A stretch of 64,000 nucleotides of DNA from Methanobacterium_D oryzae (GTDB lineage: Archaea; Methanobacteriota; Methanobacteria; Methanobacteriales; Methanobacteriaceae). The notes below the pieces were generated by a model that searched no databases, was not told the origin of the DNA, and saw only the letters and a list, made by a program, of their open reading frames with translations. Of the stretch, positions 17,865 through 26,209 are shown piece after piece (position 1 is the stretch's first letter; each line of letters starts with the position of its first letter). The DNA lies in the NCBI RefSeq assembly GCF_050433505.1, contig NZ_JBNPXC010000001.1, positions 620,001 through 684,000 of the forward strand, in the 5' to 3' direction. Position numbers and translations under genes: made by a program.

Positions 17865-18032
17865 TTATAAATTAACTAAAAACAAATAATAGAAAACAGC
17901 AAACACTATAGCAATTATTATATTCACTATTAACCGTTTCCAAAAGTCATACCTGAAATATTTTAAATCTAAAAAGACTATAAGAGCTACTGCTATCAGT
18001 ACATATATCATATTAACTATTAAATTTGCCAT
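17865..18032 (-). CDS. 55-residue two-helix membrane protein
   Basis: A short frame (start MANLIVNMIYVLIAV, end YYLFLVNL) with two strong hydrophobic helices separated by a charged turn LKYFRYDFWKR. GGTG ends five bases before the ATG at 18032. The helix-turn-helix layout and the binding site argue that it is a real gene, though I recognise no family. It sits between the gene at 17545 and a copy of the intergenic repeat. Confidence 0.6.
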   Translation of the reverse strand: MANLIVNMIYVLIAVALIVFLDLKYFRYDFWKRLIVNIIIAIVFAVFYYLFLVNL

Positions 18033-18090
18033 TTAAACACCAATTGTTTTTAAGGCCTTTTATTATTTAACATTTACATTGAAATTTTCT

Positions 18091-18126
18091 TAAACTTGAC
18101 TATTTTTAGCCACATGGCCGTTATAG
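18091..18126 (+). repeat. Intergenic repeat family copy 2
   Basis: Begins TAAACTTGACTATTTTTAGC, then CCACATGGCCGTTATAG. It lies between the 55-residue membrane protein and the gene at 18205. It differs from the 18589 copy at only a few positions. Confidence 0.7.
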
Positions 18127-18204
18127 TTTGAGAAAATTAATTAAAATAAGAAGTATAGATGAATAGATTCCTAAATTCCATTAGAAAAATATTCATCCAT
18201 AGAA

Positions 18205-18483
18205 TTAAACTGTTTTTTCTATTTCGTCAAGGTAAGTAATTTTTTCTATTTTGGCGCCGACATTTTTTAGAGTTTTATGTACAGATTCTGATTCCATGTA
18301 TTTTTTTGCATTTTCCTTATTATCCCACTTAAATAAAATCTCAACGTCATGGGGGTCATCGGAGTTACGGAAGAGAATAGCTTCTTTAGAGCCGTGTTCT
18401 TTACGTGCATTTGATCTTTCATTAAAAACGGGCTTCCATCTATCATAACTCTCGACTTTTAAATCTCCAATTACATAAATCAT
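18205..18483 (-). CDS. Small dimeric alpha/beta-barrel-like protein (cyclase/monooxygenase superfamily)
   Basis: A 92-residue protein with the two-fold ferredoxin-like pattern of this superfamily: an opening strand (MIYVIGDLKVES), a helix with WKPVFNERSNARKEHG, a central strand with VEILFKWDN, and a helix KENAKKYMES. The activity is unknown. ATG 18483 is chosen because GGAGGTGA lies five bases upstream; the frame open beyond it has no binding site. Copies of the repeat lie on both sides (18091 and 18589). Confidence 0.65.
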   Translation of the reverse strand: MIYVIGDLKVESYDRWKPVFNERSNARKEHGSKEAILFRNSDDPHDVEILFKWDNKENAKKYMESESVHKTLKNVGAKIEKITYLDEIEKTV

Positions 18484-18588
18484 GTTTTCACCTCCATGAT
18501 TTGTTATGTTGATACTACTAATAATAAATTTTTTATATTTTTTATTATTTGAGATTATTTCCATACTATTTTGAATTAATTATTTCAT

Positions 18589-18625
18589 TTAACTCGACTA
18601 TATTTAGCCACATGGTCGCTATATC
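18589..18625 (+). repeat. Intergenic repeat family copy 3
   Basis: Begins TTAACTCGACTATATTTAGC, then CACATGGTCGCTATAT. As RNA, GACUAU can pair with AUGGUC (one G-U pair). It lies between the gene at 18205 and rsgA. Confidence 0.7.
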
Positions 18626-18691
18626 TGAAATTGATTTGTAGTGACATGATCAATCTAAAATGAGCAGAAAAGGATAGGATATTCAATACAA

Positions 18692-19741
18692 TCATTTCCT
18701 GGTTTTTTTAATCTCTTTGGCCATTTTTTTTATATCTTTCCATTTCTTTTTTTCTGCAAGTTTAGGGTTCTTTTTCCTTTCAATAGCCAGCATTTCTCTT
18801 TGTAATTTCCTGTAACTTTCCAGTCTTTTATTTGACAGTTTTTCCTCTCTTATTGCTTTTTTAACGGCACATCCAGGTTCGGTTTCATGCAAGCAATCAG
18901 AAAATTTACACTGCATCTCAAGTTCTACAATATCACTGAAAAGATCAATCAATCCTTCTCCAGCATCCCATAACTGCAGTTCTCTCATTCCGGGATTGTC
19001 TATAATTAAACCGCCGTTTTCTAAAAGGATTATTTCTCTTTCAGTTGTGACATGCCTTCCTCTGCTGTCTTTTTCCCTGATTTCACCGACATTTTGTCTT
19101 TCATAACCTTCAAGAATATTGATAAGTGTAGATTTGCCCACACCCGAGGATCCTAAAAGTGTCACTGTTTTACCATCTTTAAGATAAGGTGATAGTTGAT
19201 CTATGCCTTTATTTTCTATAGAACTAATAGCAACCACATTTGTATTAGGTGCAATCTCTTGAATGTCTCTTATTTTCTTATCAACATCTTTGCAAAGATC
19301 TAATTTACTTAGAACCACTACTGGCTCTATTTTGCTTTCATTGGCGATAGCAATGTATCGTTCTATCCTTCTTAAGTTAAAATCTTTGTTTAATGAGGTA
19401 ACTATGAAAACAGTGTCAATATTTGTGACAATTATCTGTTCTTCAGTAACATTCCCCGCTCCTTTCCTAGAAAATTTGTTTTTTCGAGGTAGAATTACAT
19501 GTATAACGGCAGAACCTACGTCATCTTTTGATATGGCCACCCAATCCCCTACTGCGGGAAGTTCTCCATTTTGACGTAAATTACCTGAAACTCTTGCACG
19601 GACCTCTTCAGCTTTAGTATATACTTTATAACCGTTTTTATATACGGTTGAGACCCTTGCTGGTTCATATAACTCTATATGCTCCCTAAAATGTTTACCA
19701 AAAAAGGCATCCCATCCTAATTTCTTTAATAAATTATTCAA
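18692..19741 (-). CDS. rsgA: Ribosome small subunit-dependent GTPase A
   Basis: A 349-residue circularly permuted GTPase. An OB-fold comes first, then G4 (VVLSKLDLC), then G1 (GSSGVGKSTLIN), G2 region (GRHVTTEREI) and G3 (IIDNPGMRELQLWD), and last a zinc knuckle CKFSDCLHETEPGCAVKKAI (Cys, Cys, His, Cys all present). RsgA matures the 30S subunit and releases factors such as RbfA in bacteria. It is mainly a bacterial family, so a methanogen copy may derive from transfer. Repeat copies lie on both sides (18589 and 19939). Confidence 0.93.
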   Translation of the reverse strand: MNNLLKKLGWDAFFGKHFREHIELYEPARVSTVYKNGYKVYTKAEEVRARVSGNLRQNGELPAVGDWVAISKDDVGSAVIHVILPRKNKFSRKGAGNVTEEQIIVTNIDTVFIVTSLNKDFNLRRIERYIAIANESKIEPVVVLSKLDLCKDVDKKIRDIQEIAPNTNVVAISSIENKGIDQLSPYLKDGKTVTLLGSSGVGKSTLINILEGYERQNVGEIREKDSRGRHVTTEREIILLENGGLIIDNPGMRELQLWDAGEGLIDLFSDIVELEMQCKFSDCLHETEPGCAVKKAIREEKLSNKRLESYRKLQREMLAIERKKNPKLAEKKKWKDIKKMAKEIKKTRK

Positions 19742-19938
19742 TTTAATATCTCCATTTTATTAATATCAACAGTGTTCAGCTTTTTAAACCCTGGCCCTGA
19801 TATTTTATTATTTTTTCACTGAATTAGGAATTGTTCATAAGTATATAAGTATTATGCGTTTTTTAGTAAATAGAAAAAGATAGATAATATTAGACGGGGT
19901 TACAGGATATTTTAGAGGTTGCATCGATTCATACTTCG

Positions 19939-20006
19939 TTAAATTAGACTATATTTGGCCATATAGTCGTTATATTTTTAAGATCAAATTATTTTCTGAA
20001 TTATCC
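19939..20006 (+). repeat. Intergenic repeat family copy 4 (long form)
   Basis: The core contains a perfect dyad GACTATAT (19947-19954) / ATATAGTC (19961-19968). Downstream it shares CGTTATATTTTTAAGATCAA and TTTTCTGAATTATCC with the copy at 20485, giving about 65 bp of similarity. It lies in the 333-bp gap between rsgA and the DUF3795 gene; the rest of that gap is AT-rich with nothing recognised. Confidence 0.7.
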
Positions 20007-20074
20007 AATTATTTAAGTAGACAAAGTCATTAAAAATAAATTTAGTTAGTGAATCTTTTGGTTACAGGATAGGA

Positions 20075-20458
20075 ATGATTATTATGGTAAATATAGATGG
20101 TGCAAATGAAGAAAATTCTATAAAATTTGTTGGATGTTGTGGTGCTTATTGTAAAACTTGTAAACCATTTATTGAAGGATCTTGCAAAGGTTGTAAATTA
20201 GGATATGAAGAAGGAGAAAGGAATATTAACAGGTCTAAGTGTGAGATGAAATTATGCTGTTTTAGAGATAATAAACTGGAAACTTGTGCGGATTGTCACG
20301 AATATTCAAAATGTGATACAATCAACAATTTTTACGGTAAAAACGGTTATAAATATAAGAAATACAAGCAAAACACGGAATTTATAAGAAAAAATGGATA
20401 TTCCAAATTTATAAAGTTAGCTAACAATTGGAAAAACGCTTATGGTAAATTAAAATAA
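20075..20458 (+). CDS. DUF3795-like Cys-rich protein
   Basis: A 127-residue protein with a Cys-rich first 75 residues (VGCCGAYCKTCKP, GSCKGCKLGYEEG, CEMKLCCFRD, CADCHEYSKC), the layout of DUF3795. The number and spacing suggest zinc or iron-sulfur binding; the role is unknown. Two ATGs (20075, 20084) have AGGA nearby; the first is used here. It is bounded by repeat copies at 19939 and 20485. Confidence 0.7.
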   Translation: MIIMVNIDGANEENSIKFVGCCGAYCKTCKPFIEGSCKGCKLGYEEGERNINRSKCEMKLCCFRDNKLETCADCHEYSKCDTINNFYGKNGYKYKKYKQNTEFIRKNGYSKFIKLANNWKNAYGKLK

Positions 20459-20484
20459 ATAAGTTAGCGAGATAATTTTATTTC

Positions 20485-20548
20485 TTAACGTGATTATTTT
20501 TAGCCACAGGGTCGTTATATTTTTAAGATCAAATTTTCTGAATTATCC
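20485..20548 (+). repeat. Intergenic repeat family copy 5, overlapping a gene end
   Basis: The long form, matching 19939-20006 over about 65 bp with a three-base deletion. The last 20 bp run into the 3' end of the GbsR-like gene (stop at 20529-20531), so the repeat supplies the final codons of that protein. Confidence 0.7.
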
Positions 20549-21005
20549 CCTTTTTATTTTTCCATTTCTTATCTAATAGAATCATTTCTTCCTCAAAGAA
20601 GCTATATAATTCATGAACATTTTGGATTCGTTCATTTGCACTTCCACTTTCATTTAATAAAGAAATACCTTCTTCTAGAATTAACCTTGTTTCATATAGG
20701 CCTTGTAATTTTTTTAAAAATAAAAAATCATAACCATTCTCTTTTATTTTGTAGTGACGAGAACGTATGCCTTTTTTATTAATCTCCTGGACGATCTGTG
20801 ATTCTATGAGTAAACGAATCATGTAGCTAAATGAGCTTTTAGAAATTTCTAACTCATTAATAATTTGTTTTGCAGTTTGTTCTGGAGGATCGCAAATTAA
20901 AAGATATGCAAAAATCTTTCCTCCTGCATGTGGGAGTCGGGTATTTTTTTCAAGATTTAAAGCAAATTTTTCAATGAAATTATCAATTTGGTTGTTATTT
21001 TCCAT
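20529..21005 (-). CDS. GbsR/MarR-type transcriptional regulator
   Basis: A 158-residue winged-helix protein. The HTH lies near residues 40-65 (TAKQIINELEISKSSFSYMIRLLIES) and the wing carries GIRSRHYKIKENG; a helical dimerisation tail follows. The start of the protein, with ALNLEKNTRLPHAGGKIFAYLL, is typical of the GbsR group, which controls osmoprotectant or transport genes. Its likely target is the C45-type gene on the same strand just downstream, or its own promoter (inference). The last codons come from an intergenic repeat copy. Confidence 0.85.
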   Translation of the reverse strand: MENNNQIDNFIEKFALNLEKNTRLPHAGGKIFAYLLICDPPEQTAKQIINELEISKSSFSYMIRLLIESQIVQEINKKGIRSRHYKIKENGYDFLFLKKLQGLYETRLILEEGISLLNESGSANERIQNVHELYSFFEEEMILLDKKWKNKKGIIQKI

Positions 21006-21090
21006 TTATTTCTCTCCTTATAATTTTTAAATAAAGAGCCTGTTCTTTATCTAATCATGGGTTTTAATTTGATTCAGATATAAATACTTC

Positions 21091-23199
21091 TCAAGTTACA
21101 GATTTTTTATTTGATGATGTTAACGCATTGCAAACCTGTTTTGCTCTCACCTGTGCTCTTGTATAAGCTCGTATTGCTTTTGCCAGATTATATAATGTTT
21201 CATTACCCTCGTTGCATTCATTGACATTTTCATATTCTTCTCCATCTTTAAATTCATTCTTTGCTATGTCTATAAGTTCTTTTAATGTATTATAAGATAT
21301 TTTTGATTTTTCAAGCTTTGAAAGCTCCTTTGAACCATTTTCTATATAATTTAAAGCTCTTTTTTTGGCATATTTCAATATACCATTGGGGTCAGAAGCA
21401 AGTTTCAACTCCAAGAAAGTATTGGTTTCATCATAAACAAAATTGCAGCTTGCGGCTGCAGGACTGGCTGGAGGCATTCCCCATAATGCGTGGCCAATAC
21501 AAACAGCATATAATCCCTCATCTGGTTTTGTAACTGCTATAATTCCGTTTGAAGCATTACCTATTGAAGCTTCTCCCCAGGAACCAGTTTTATTATATAT
21601 ATTTGAAATTTCTTTCCATGAGCCTGAAGGGAATGTGCCGGGATTTCGATACATTTGTTTCATGAATTCCAGGTCAATTTTACCCAGAGCATCATTTAAA
21701 GTGTTGAATGTTTGCTTGCTCCGTTGGTAGCTTCCATTGTAAACCATTCCTAGGGAATAATTAACTCTATCACGTACAGTGAGTATAGTTGAAATATTCA
21801 TTTTAGCACCTTTGAATTTGGAGGGGTGCCAACCTCCATGTTCATCCCATGACCAATTTTCTTTGTTCTTTTGCATCCACCCGGCCTTACCTGAATCTGG
21901 ATGTAAAGCGCTATTATGCGCATAAAGAAAATCGTTTTCTCCCATAACTCCGGATTCCCTGACAATAACAGGGTCTTTCCTGCTTTCTAAAACATAACCA
22001 TAATTACTGTCTGCATAAAAACCGCCGACAGTCCCATTATCAACACCAACATCCCCAATAGGGAAATTTAATTCAATGTCGCGAGCTTCATTTGCAGTAT
22101 TAGCAAATCTAAGCACATGCATAATGGAAGTTGCCCTTCTGATGCCATAACCCCAATATTTTTTTGGTTCTACCATTCTGGCTAGTCCTCCATGCTCAAC
22201 ATAGGTGACTCCTTTACTGTTCATGCCCGGATGCCCAAACATGTGAATATTGCCTAGAAAAGGAAGGCTGCCAACAACAGAAAATGTTGAAAACATGAAA
22301 TTATTCCCTGTTTCTGGGAAAGCGATAATTGTAGCATTAAAGTAGGGATCATGATCTCCTGAGGACCCTGTTACCAGTTTCCCATCGTCAGTTGCTTTTC
22401 CCCAGGCAGCGACTCCAGAACATGCAAATGTAGGTAAATCTTTTGGTGTACGGTCTTTCATTCCCATATAACTTGTTTTTGGGGGCTTATGATCAACCCA
22501 TAATTCCAGTACGTCGTAATATGACATGGGAACACCAGCATCTGTTGCTCCAGCTGCCCATCCTTCAATCATACCAAGAATTTCGGGTGTATACTCTTTA
22601 ATTTGGTTTTCCCAGTTTTTGAGGATTTCTATTTCTTCATTTGAAAATTCTATCCCTGCTTTTGCTTCTAATATCCATGATCCGTATATTTGAATCACTT
22701 GTTGGGCGTATTGGTATCCCATCTCATAGTCTGGCCCTTGTAAAACAATAACTGGACAAATTGAGGGAGCAATTGGAATATCATCAGCAAAAATTATTTC
22801 TGTATCCTTTGAAGTGATTTCAGGTATTTTATGTTCATTAAATTCTCCTGAATCCTTTTTTAAAAACGCTGTTAAATTATTACCTATTTTTTCAGCTCTT
22901 TTAAATCCTGAAAACGCTTTATTTCTATCTTCTTTTGAATTAGTTTCCATTGCCTGTTGTGCATACCATTTACCTTTAGTAAGGTTAATTATCCCCTGAT
23001 TGAATTCTTTAACACATTTTGTATAGGCAGGATCATTGTAGTTTAGCTTTCCTAGTTCTATATATGCCTTTATTAGTGCTATTTTTGTTTTATCTAGTTT
23101 CTGCCACATTTTAAAGAATTTTATGTATTTTCCAGCAGATAATAACATTTTTAGGACATTTAATGCTTTTGAATTTTTCATACCCTCCAAATTGTTCAC
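21091..23199 (-). CDS. C45-like Ntn-hydrolase (acyltransferase/phospholipase B-like)
   Basis: A 702-residue protein. From about residue 150 on it resembles Ntn-hydrolases of peptidase family C45: VLQGPDYEMGYQYAQQV, then FACSGVAAWGKATDDGKLVTGSSGDHD with the candidate nucleophile Cys, and NSKGVTYVEHGG. Such enzymes usually mature by self-cleavage before the nucleophile; the substrate here is unknown. The first 140 residues are helical and not homologous to anything I recognise. No signal peptide. The start is unsure: GTG 23199 has no clear binding site, while GGAGG lies only two bases before ATG 23181. Downstream comes the GbsR gene. Confidence 0.75.
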   Translation of the reverse strand: MNNLEGMKNSKALNVLKMLLSAGKYIKFFKMWQKLDKTKIALIKAYIELGKLNYNDPAYTKCVKEFNQGIINLTKGKWYAQQAMETNSKEDRNKAFSGFKRAEKIGNNLTAFLKKDSGEFNEHKIPEITSKDTEIIFADDIPIAPSICPVIVLQGPDYEMGYQYAQQVIQIYGSWILEAKAGIEFSNEEIEILKNWENQIKEYTPEILGMIEGWAAGATDAGVPMSYYDVLELWVDHKPPKTSYMGMKDRTPKDLPTFACSGVAAWGKATDDGKLVTGSSGDHDPYFNATIIAFPETGNNFMFSTFSVVGSLPFLGNIHMFGHPGMNSKGVTYVEHGGLARMVEPKKYWGYGIRRATSIMHVLRFANTANEARDIELNFPIGDVGVDNGTVGGFYADSNYGYVLESRKDPVIVRESGVMGENDFLYAHNSALHPDSGKAGWMQKNKENWSWDEHGGWHPSKFKGAKMNISTILTVRDRVNYSLGMVYNGSYQRSKQTFNTLNDALGKIDLEFMKQMYRNPGTFPSGSWKEISNIYNKTGSWGEASIGNASNGIIAVTKPDEGLYAVCIGHALWGMPPASPAAASCNFVYDETNTFLELKLASDPNGILKYAKKRALNYIENGSKELSKLEKSKISYNTLKELIDIAKNEFKDGEEYENVNECNEGNETLYNLAKAIRAYTRAQVRAKQVCNALTSSNKKSVT

Positions 23200-23366
23200 C
23201 TTGTTCTGTAATTACTGAACTTTAAGAACTTATGCTATATAAACTTTTTTAATTTTAATTAAACATTCATGAGAAAACTAAGAAAAAAGAACATGTCTAA
23301 AATATTTACATTTCAGACTATGAATAACACATTTCTAGATTTTTAATTTTTAGAAATTGGACCAAT

Positions 23367-23397
23367 AAATTGACAATTTAGCTACATGATCTTAAAG
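23367..23397 (+). repeat. Intergenic repeat family copy 6 (diverged)
   Basis: Holds TTGACAATTTAGCTACATGATC, given here in parts TTGAC, TTTAGCTACATG and ATC; it aligns with the 18589 copy with several substitutions. It lies in the 581-bp gap before the C45-like gene. Confidence 0.45.
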
Positions 23398-23585
23398 CTT
23401 AGTGAATAATCAAAAACTAAAACAATTATTTGTTAAAGTTTTGATTAATTGTACTTAATATATTGTTTAGTATACATGCATTTCTCTATTTTTGGGCAAT
23501 TTTAACAATTTATTTTAAACTAAAATTAATTTAAATAACTTTATTAACAAAATAGAATGATTTAATAAATTTACACTCAAAAATT

Positions 23586-23680
23586 CCCTCAAAATTCTTC
23601 GAATTTTGGGGCCACAAAAACTCTTAGTTTTTGTTGGCTTCGAATTTTTGGATTGACAAACACTACGCGTTTATCAACTT
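23586..23680 (+). repeat. Second hairpin chain (three hairpins, three-base loops)
   Basis: CAAAATTC (23590-23597) - TTC - GAATTTTG (23601-23608); ACAAAAACT (23614-23622) - CTT - AGTTTTTGT (23626-23634); and a third around 23653-23677 with loop TAC, fully paired only on the minus strand with two G-U pairs. The style is that of the chain at 7787-8133. It lies after the stop of the AlbA_2-type gene (minus strand). The rest of the 23200-23780 gap is AT-rich. Confidence 0.65.
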
Positions 23681-23681
23681 C

Positions 23682-23714
23682 GCTAAACTCGACTATAACG
23701 AAATAGTTATGTAT
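23682..23714 (+). repeat. Intergenic repeat family copy 7 (partial)
   Basis: Shares TAAACTCGACTATA with the 18589 copy, then diverges into ACGAAATAGTTATGTAT with a small dyad ATAAC / GTTAT. It directly follows the hairpin chain. Confidence 0.45.
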
Positions 23715-23780
23715 ATACTAAACAGTATCGTTAAATTAATCTTTTTCAATATTTTCTTTCTAATCTGAAATTAAATAATT

Positions 23781-24668
23781 TCAAAGATTATTTTCTTCTA
23801 TTACTTCCTCATACCACTGTTTTAACTGTTCCTTGGTAGCTCCAAAATAAGTTTTTTTCATGTCTTTTAGATAATTTTTATCTTTAATATTTATTCCATT
23901 TTCTGACATTCGGATTACAGAATGTTTAAACATGGTTTTTAAATTAGTTACAAATGGATCTTCAATATTGAAATGATTAAGTAAGGCTAAGATTCGTTTT
24001 TCATTCCATACAGTAGTTATTTCAGTTGATTCAACATATTTCTCAATTTCATTTACAGTACCCAAAATATTATCTGACATATAGCTGTATTCTTGCAATC
24101 CTTCTACTTCGGGCAGAATATCTTCCAGATAAGATTTTACTTCGTTAATTTGGTTAGAAGTTATATACAAATCATTTTCAAGTTCTTTTGCAGCTTCTTT
24201 AAACCTTTTTAAGAATAATTCACTTTCTACTTCAATAAAAATTGATAGTAGTTTATCTGGTGCAATTCTTTTATTATTTCCATCATCACGAATTTTGTAA
24301 GTGCCTTTTCCAGTACAATAGGGTTTTTTATCTCCACTGGGGATTTCAATACGATAAAATGGAGTTTCGTCCATATTTTCCTTTATTATATTGACTTCAA
24401 TTGGAGGTATACAATTTTGAGCCTTAGTTTTTATCTTCATTTTGTTAGAATCAGTAATTTGACATCCTACAATTTTAGGAATTTGTTTTCCATCAGAATC
24501 TACTGTTTCCTCTACTCCAATTAAGATAGAACCGCCTTTTTTTGAATTAGCAAATGCTACAAAATCTTCAGAATCTAACCCATTGATTCCTCTTTTCCAA
24601 TCAACATCGTAATCCTCTTCTTGGCTTAATAACGCTTTTGCTTTTTCTGACAGTCCTTGATATTCCAT
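23781..24668 (-). CDS. AlbA_2 (Schlafen-type) domain protein
   Basis: A 295-residue protein. Residues 10-140 form an AlbA_2/Schlafen AlbA-like domain: DYDVDWKRG, DSEDFVAFANSKKGGSILIGVEE, then IEVNIIKE, FYRIEIPSGDKKPYC and GTYKIRDDGNN. The domain is found in putative ATP- or nucleic acid-binding regulators. The C-terminal half is helical and of unknown role. ATG 24668 is preferred over 24737, because GTGA lies nearby and it leaves about 100 bp for the divergent promoter shared with the hydrolase at 24771. Confidence 0.78.
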   Translation of the reverse strand: MEYQGLSEKAKALLSQEEDYDVDWKRGINGLDSEDFVAFANSKKGGSILIGVEETVDSDGKQIPKIVGCQITDSNKMKIKTKAQNCIPPIEVNIIKENMDETPFYRIEIPSGDKKPYCTGKGTYKIRDDGNNKRIAPDKLLSIFIEVESELFLKRFKEAAKELENDLYITSNQINEVKSYLEDILPEVEGLQEYSYMSDNILGTVNEIEKYVESTEITTVWNEKRILALLNHFNIEDPFVTNLKTMFKHSVIRMSENGINIKDKNYLKDMKKTYFGATKEQLKQWYEEVIEENNL

Positions 24669-24770
24669 TTTTTCACTTTCTTTTATAATTTTAAACAAAA
24701 TTAAGTTATCATTAAATAATTGAAGGTTATGATACATAAATAATTGACAATATATTAAGAGGCTCCACTC

Positions 24771-25634
24771 GTGACCAAAAATAAATCATACACAAAAGAT
24801 TCTGTAACATCGAAAGATGGTACTACAATTGGATATCGGCGGATGGGCAGTGGTCCGGGCATTATTCTCTTACACGGAGGTATAAATGCTTCTCAACACC
24901 TTATGAAGCTCGGCACATTACTTTCAGATGAATTTACGGTATATATTCCAGATCGCCGTGGTCGTGGCTTAAGTGGGCCAATCGGCGATAATTATAATAT
25001 AGAAAGAGAAGATGAAGACCTCAACGCTATTATAAATGAAACAGGTGCACATTATGTCTTTGGAACAGCAGACGGTGCACTTTTTGCACTGCACGCGGCA
25101 ATATCTAATCCAGATATCCATAAAGTCGCTGCTTATGAGCCTCTCTTTTATCTCGGCCAACCAGAACTGGACCTATTAGAATCAACCATGCACCGTTTTG
25201 CCCAGGAAGTAGATCAAGGTAAAGTGGCTGATGCAATGGTAACTGGTATAAAAGGTGCACAGTCACCTAAATCTATTTACTGGCTGCCGCGTTTCTTACT
25301 GACATCATTTTCCAAGATTGCATTAATTCTTGATGCCCGAAACGTTAAAGGCGATGATATACCGCTTCGAGACCTTATTCCCACAATGCCCTCTGAAATA
25401 GAACTTGTTAGAAAAACTGAAGGAACAATTGAAGATTACAAAGACGTATCTGCAGAGGTTTTATTAATGATGGGAAGCAAGAGCAGGGATGCATTTAAAG
25501 ACACTCTCGATGCCCTGGAAAAAGTTCTACCTCACTCTAATCGCATTGAATTAGAAGGTCTTGATCATGGATCTGCACAGGATTACGGCAAGCCAGAAAT
25601 CATTGCGCAGGAATTAAAACACTTCTTTTTGTAA
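24771..25634 (+). CDS. Alpha/beta-hydrolase-fold protein lacking the usual nucleophile
   Basis: A 287-residue protein with the alpha/beta-hydrolase fold: HGGIN (oxyanion loop, near 35), PDRRGRGLSGP (near 60-70), and a late catalytic His in LDHGSA. At the nucleophile elbow the expected GxSxG reads G98-T99-A100-D101-G102, so Ser is replaced by Ala. Either D101 acts instead or the protein is a non-hydrolytic binder. The start is GTG with GAGG upstream. It is divergent from the AlbA_2 gene and monocistronic. Confidence 0.8.
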   Translation: MTKNKSYTKDSVTSKDGTTIGYRRMGSGPGIILLHGGINASQHLMKLGTLLSDEFTVYIPDRRGRGLSGPIGDNYNIEREDEDLNAIINETGAHYVFGTADGALFALHAAISNPDIHKVAAYEPLFYLGQPELDLLESTMHRFAQEVDQGKVADAMVTGIKGAQSPKSIYWLPRFLLTSFSKIALILDARNVKGDDIPLRDLIPTMPSEIELVRKTEGTIEDYKDVSAEVLLMMGSKSRDAFKDTLDALEKVLPHSNRIELEGLDHGSAQDYGKPEIIAQELKHFFL

Positions 25635-25711
25635 TTTTTCTATTTTATAATAAAAAATAAATATTAATATTCAATTAAGATATTCATTTCATAACTGCAG
25701 GGGGATTATAA

Positions 25712-26089
25712 ATTAGTTATAGTAGGGAAGAAAGAGAAAATTCCATAATATGTGGCTATTTTTTTATTATTTTATTTTTTATCACCCTATTATTTAGTTT
25801 TAGCGTTGTACCTGAAAGAAAAATAGTAATTTGGGGTTTGGGAGCCATGGGTATATCAATAAATGGATTAATTTGTCTTTATGAGGGATTGAAATTATGG
25901 TCTGAAAATAGTTCAAGGTATAATTCTCGCTACATCCGTCATTATATTATTATTGTCTCTCTTTCTTTGACCCTTTTTGCTGTATTCGTTATACTTTATT
26001 ATCTATTTGGATTTATTCCAAATCCTCCTCTAAACATCGATAATGGTGATTTAACATCATTACATTTGTTTGATATATTAATGCTCTAA
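25712..26089 (+). CDS. Small membrane protein with unusual start
   Basis: The frame is open from 25712 and encodes about 125 residues with three hydrophobic segments (ICGYFFIILFFITLLFSF, then GAMGISINGLICLYEG and YIIIVSLSLTLFAVFVILYY), ending ILML. No ATG, GTG or TTG exists in frame before 25838, which would lose the first helix. GGGGG at 25700-25704 sits seven bases before ATT 25712, so a rare ATT start is one possibility; a damaged gene is the other. No family is recognised. Confidence 0.45.
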   Translation: MSYSREERENSIICGYFFIILFFITLLFSFSVVPERKIVIWGLGAMGISINGLICLYEGLKLWSENSSRYNSRYIRHYIIIVSLSLTLFAVFVILYYLFGFIPNPPLNIDNGDLTSLHLFDILML

Positions 26090-26209
26090 TTGAAGAGGTT
26101 TGAAAATTAATTTTGAATTTTATTCTATCTGCAATTATATTAAAAATTAAATATATAGTAATAATCAGTAAATTTTTAATTATAATTTTAGGTTACTGGA
26201 GGTTAAATA

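Noticed and set aside
14600..23714. Possible CRISPR array
   Set aside because: Spacing between copies is irregular (hundreds of bases to several kb) with genes in between; no cas genes.
25740..25775. ATGTGGCTA match resembling a reversed copy of the intergenic repeat
   Set aside because: Only nine bases match and they lie inside a likely coding frame.
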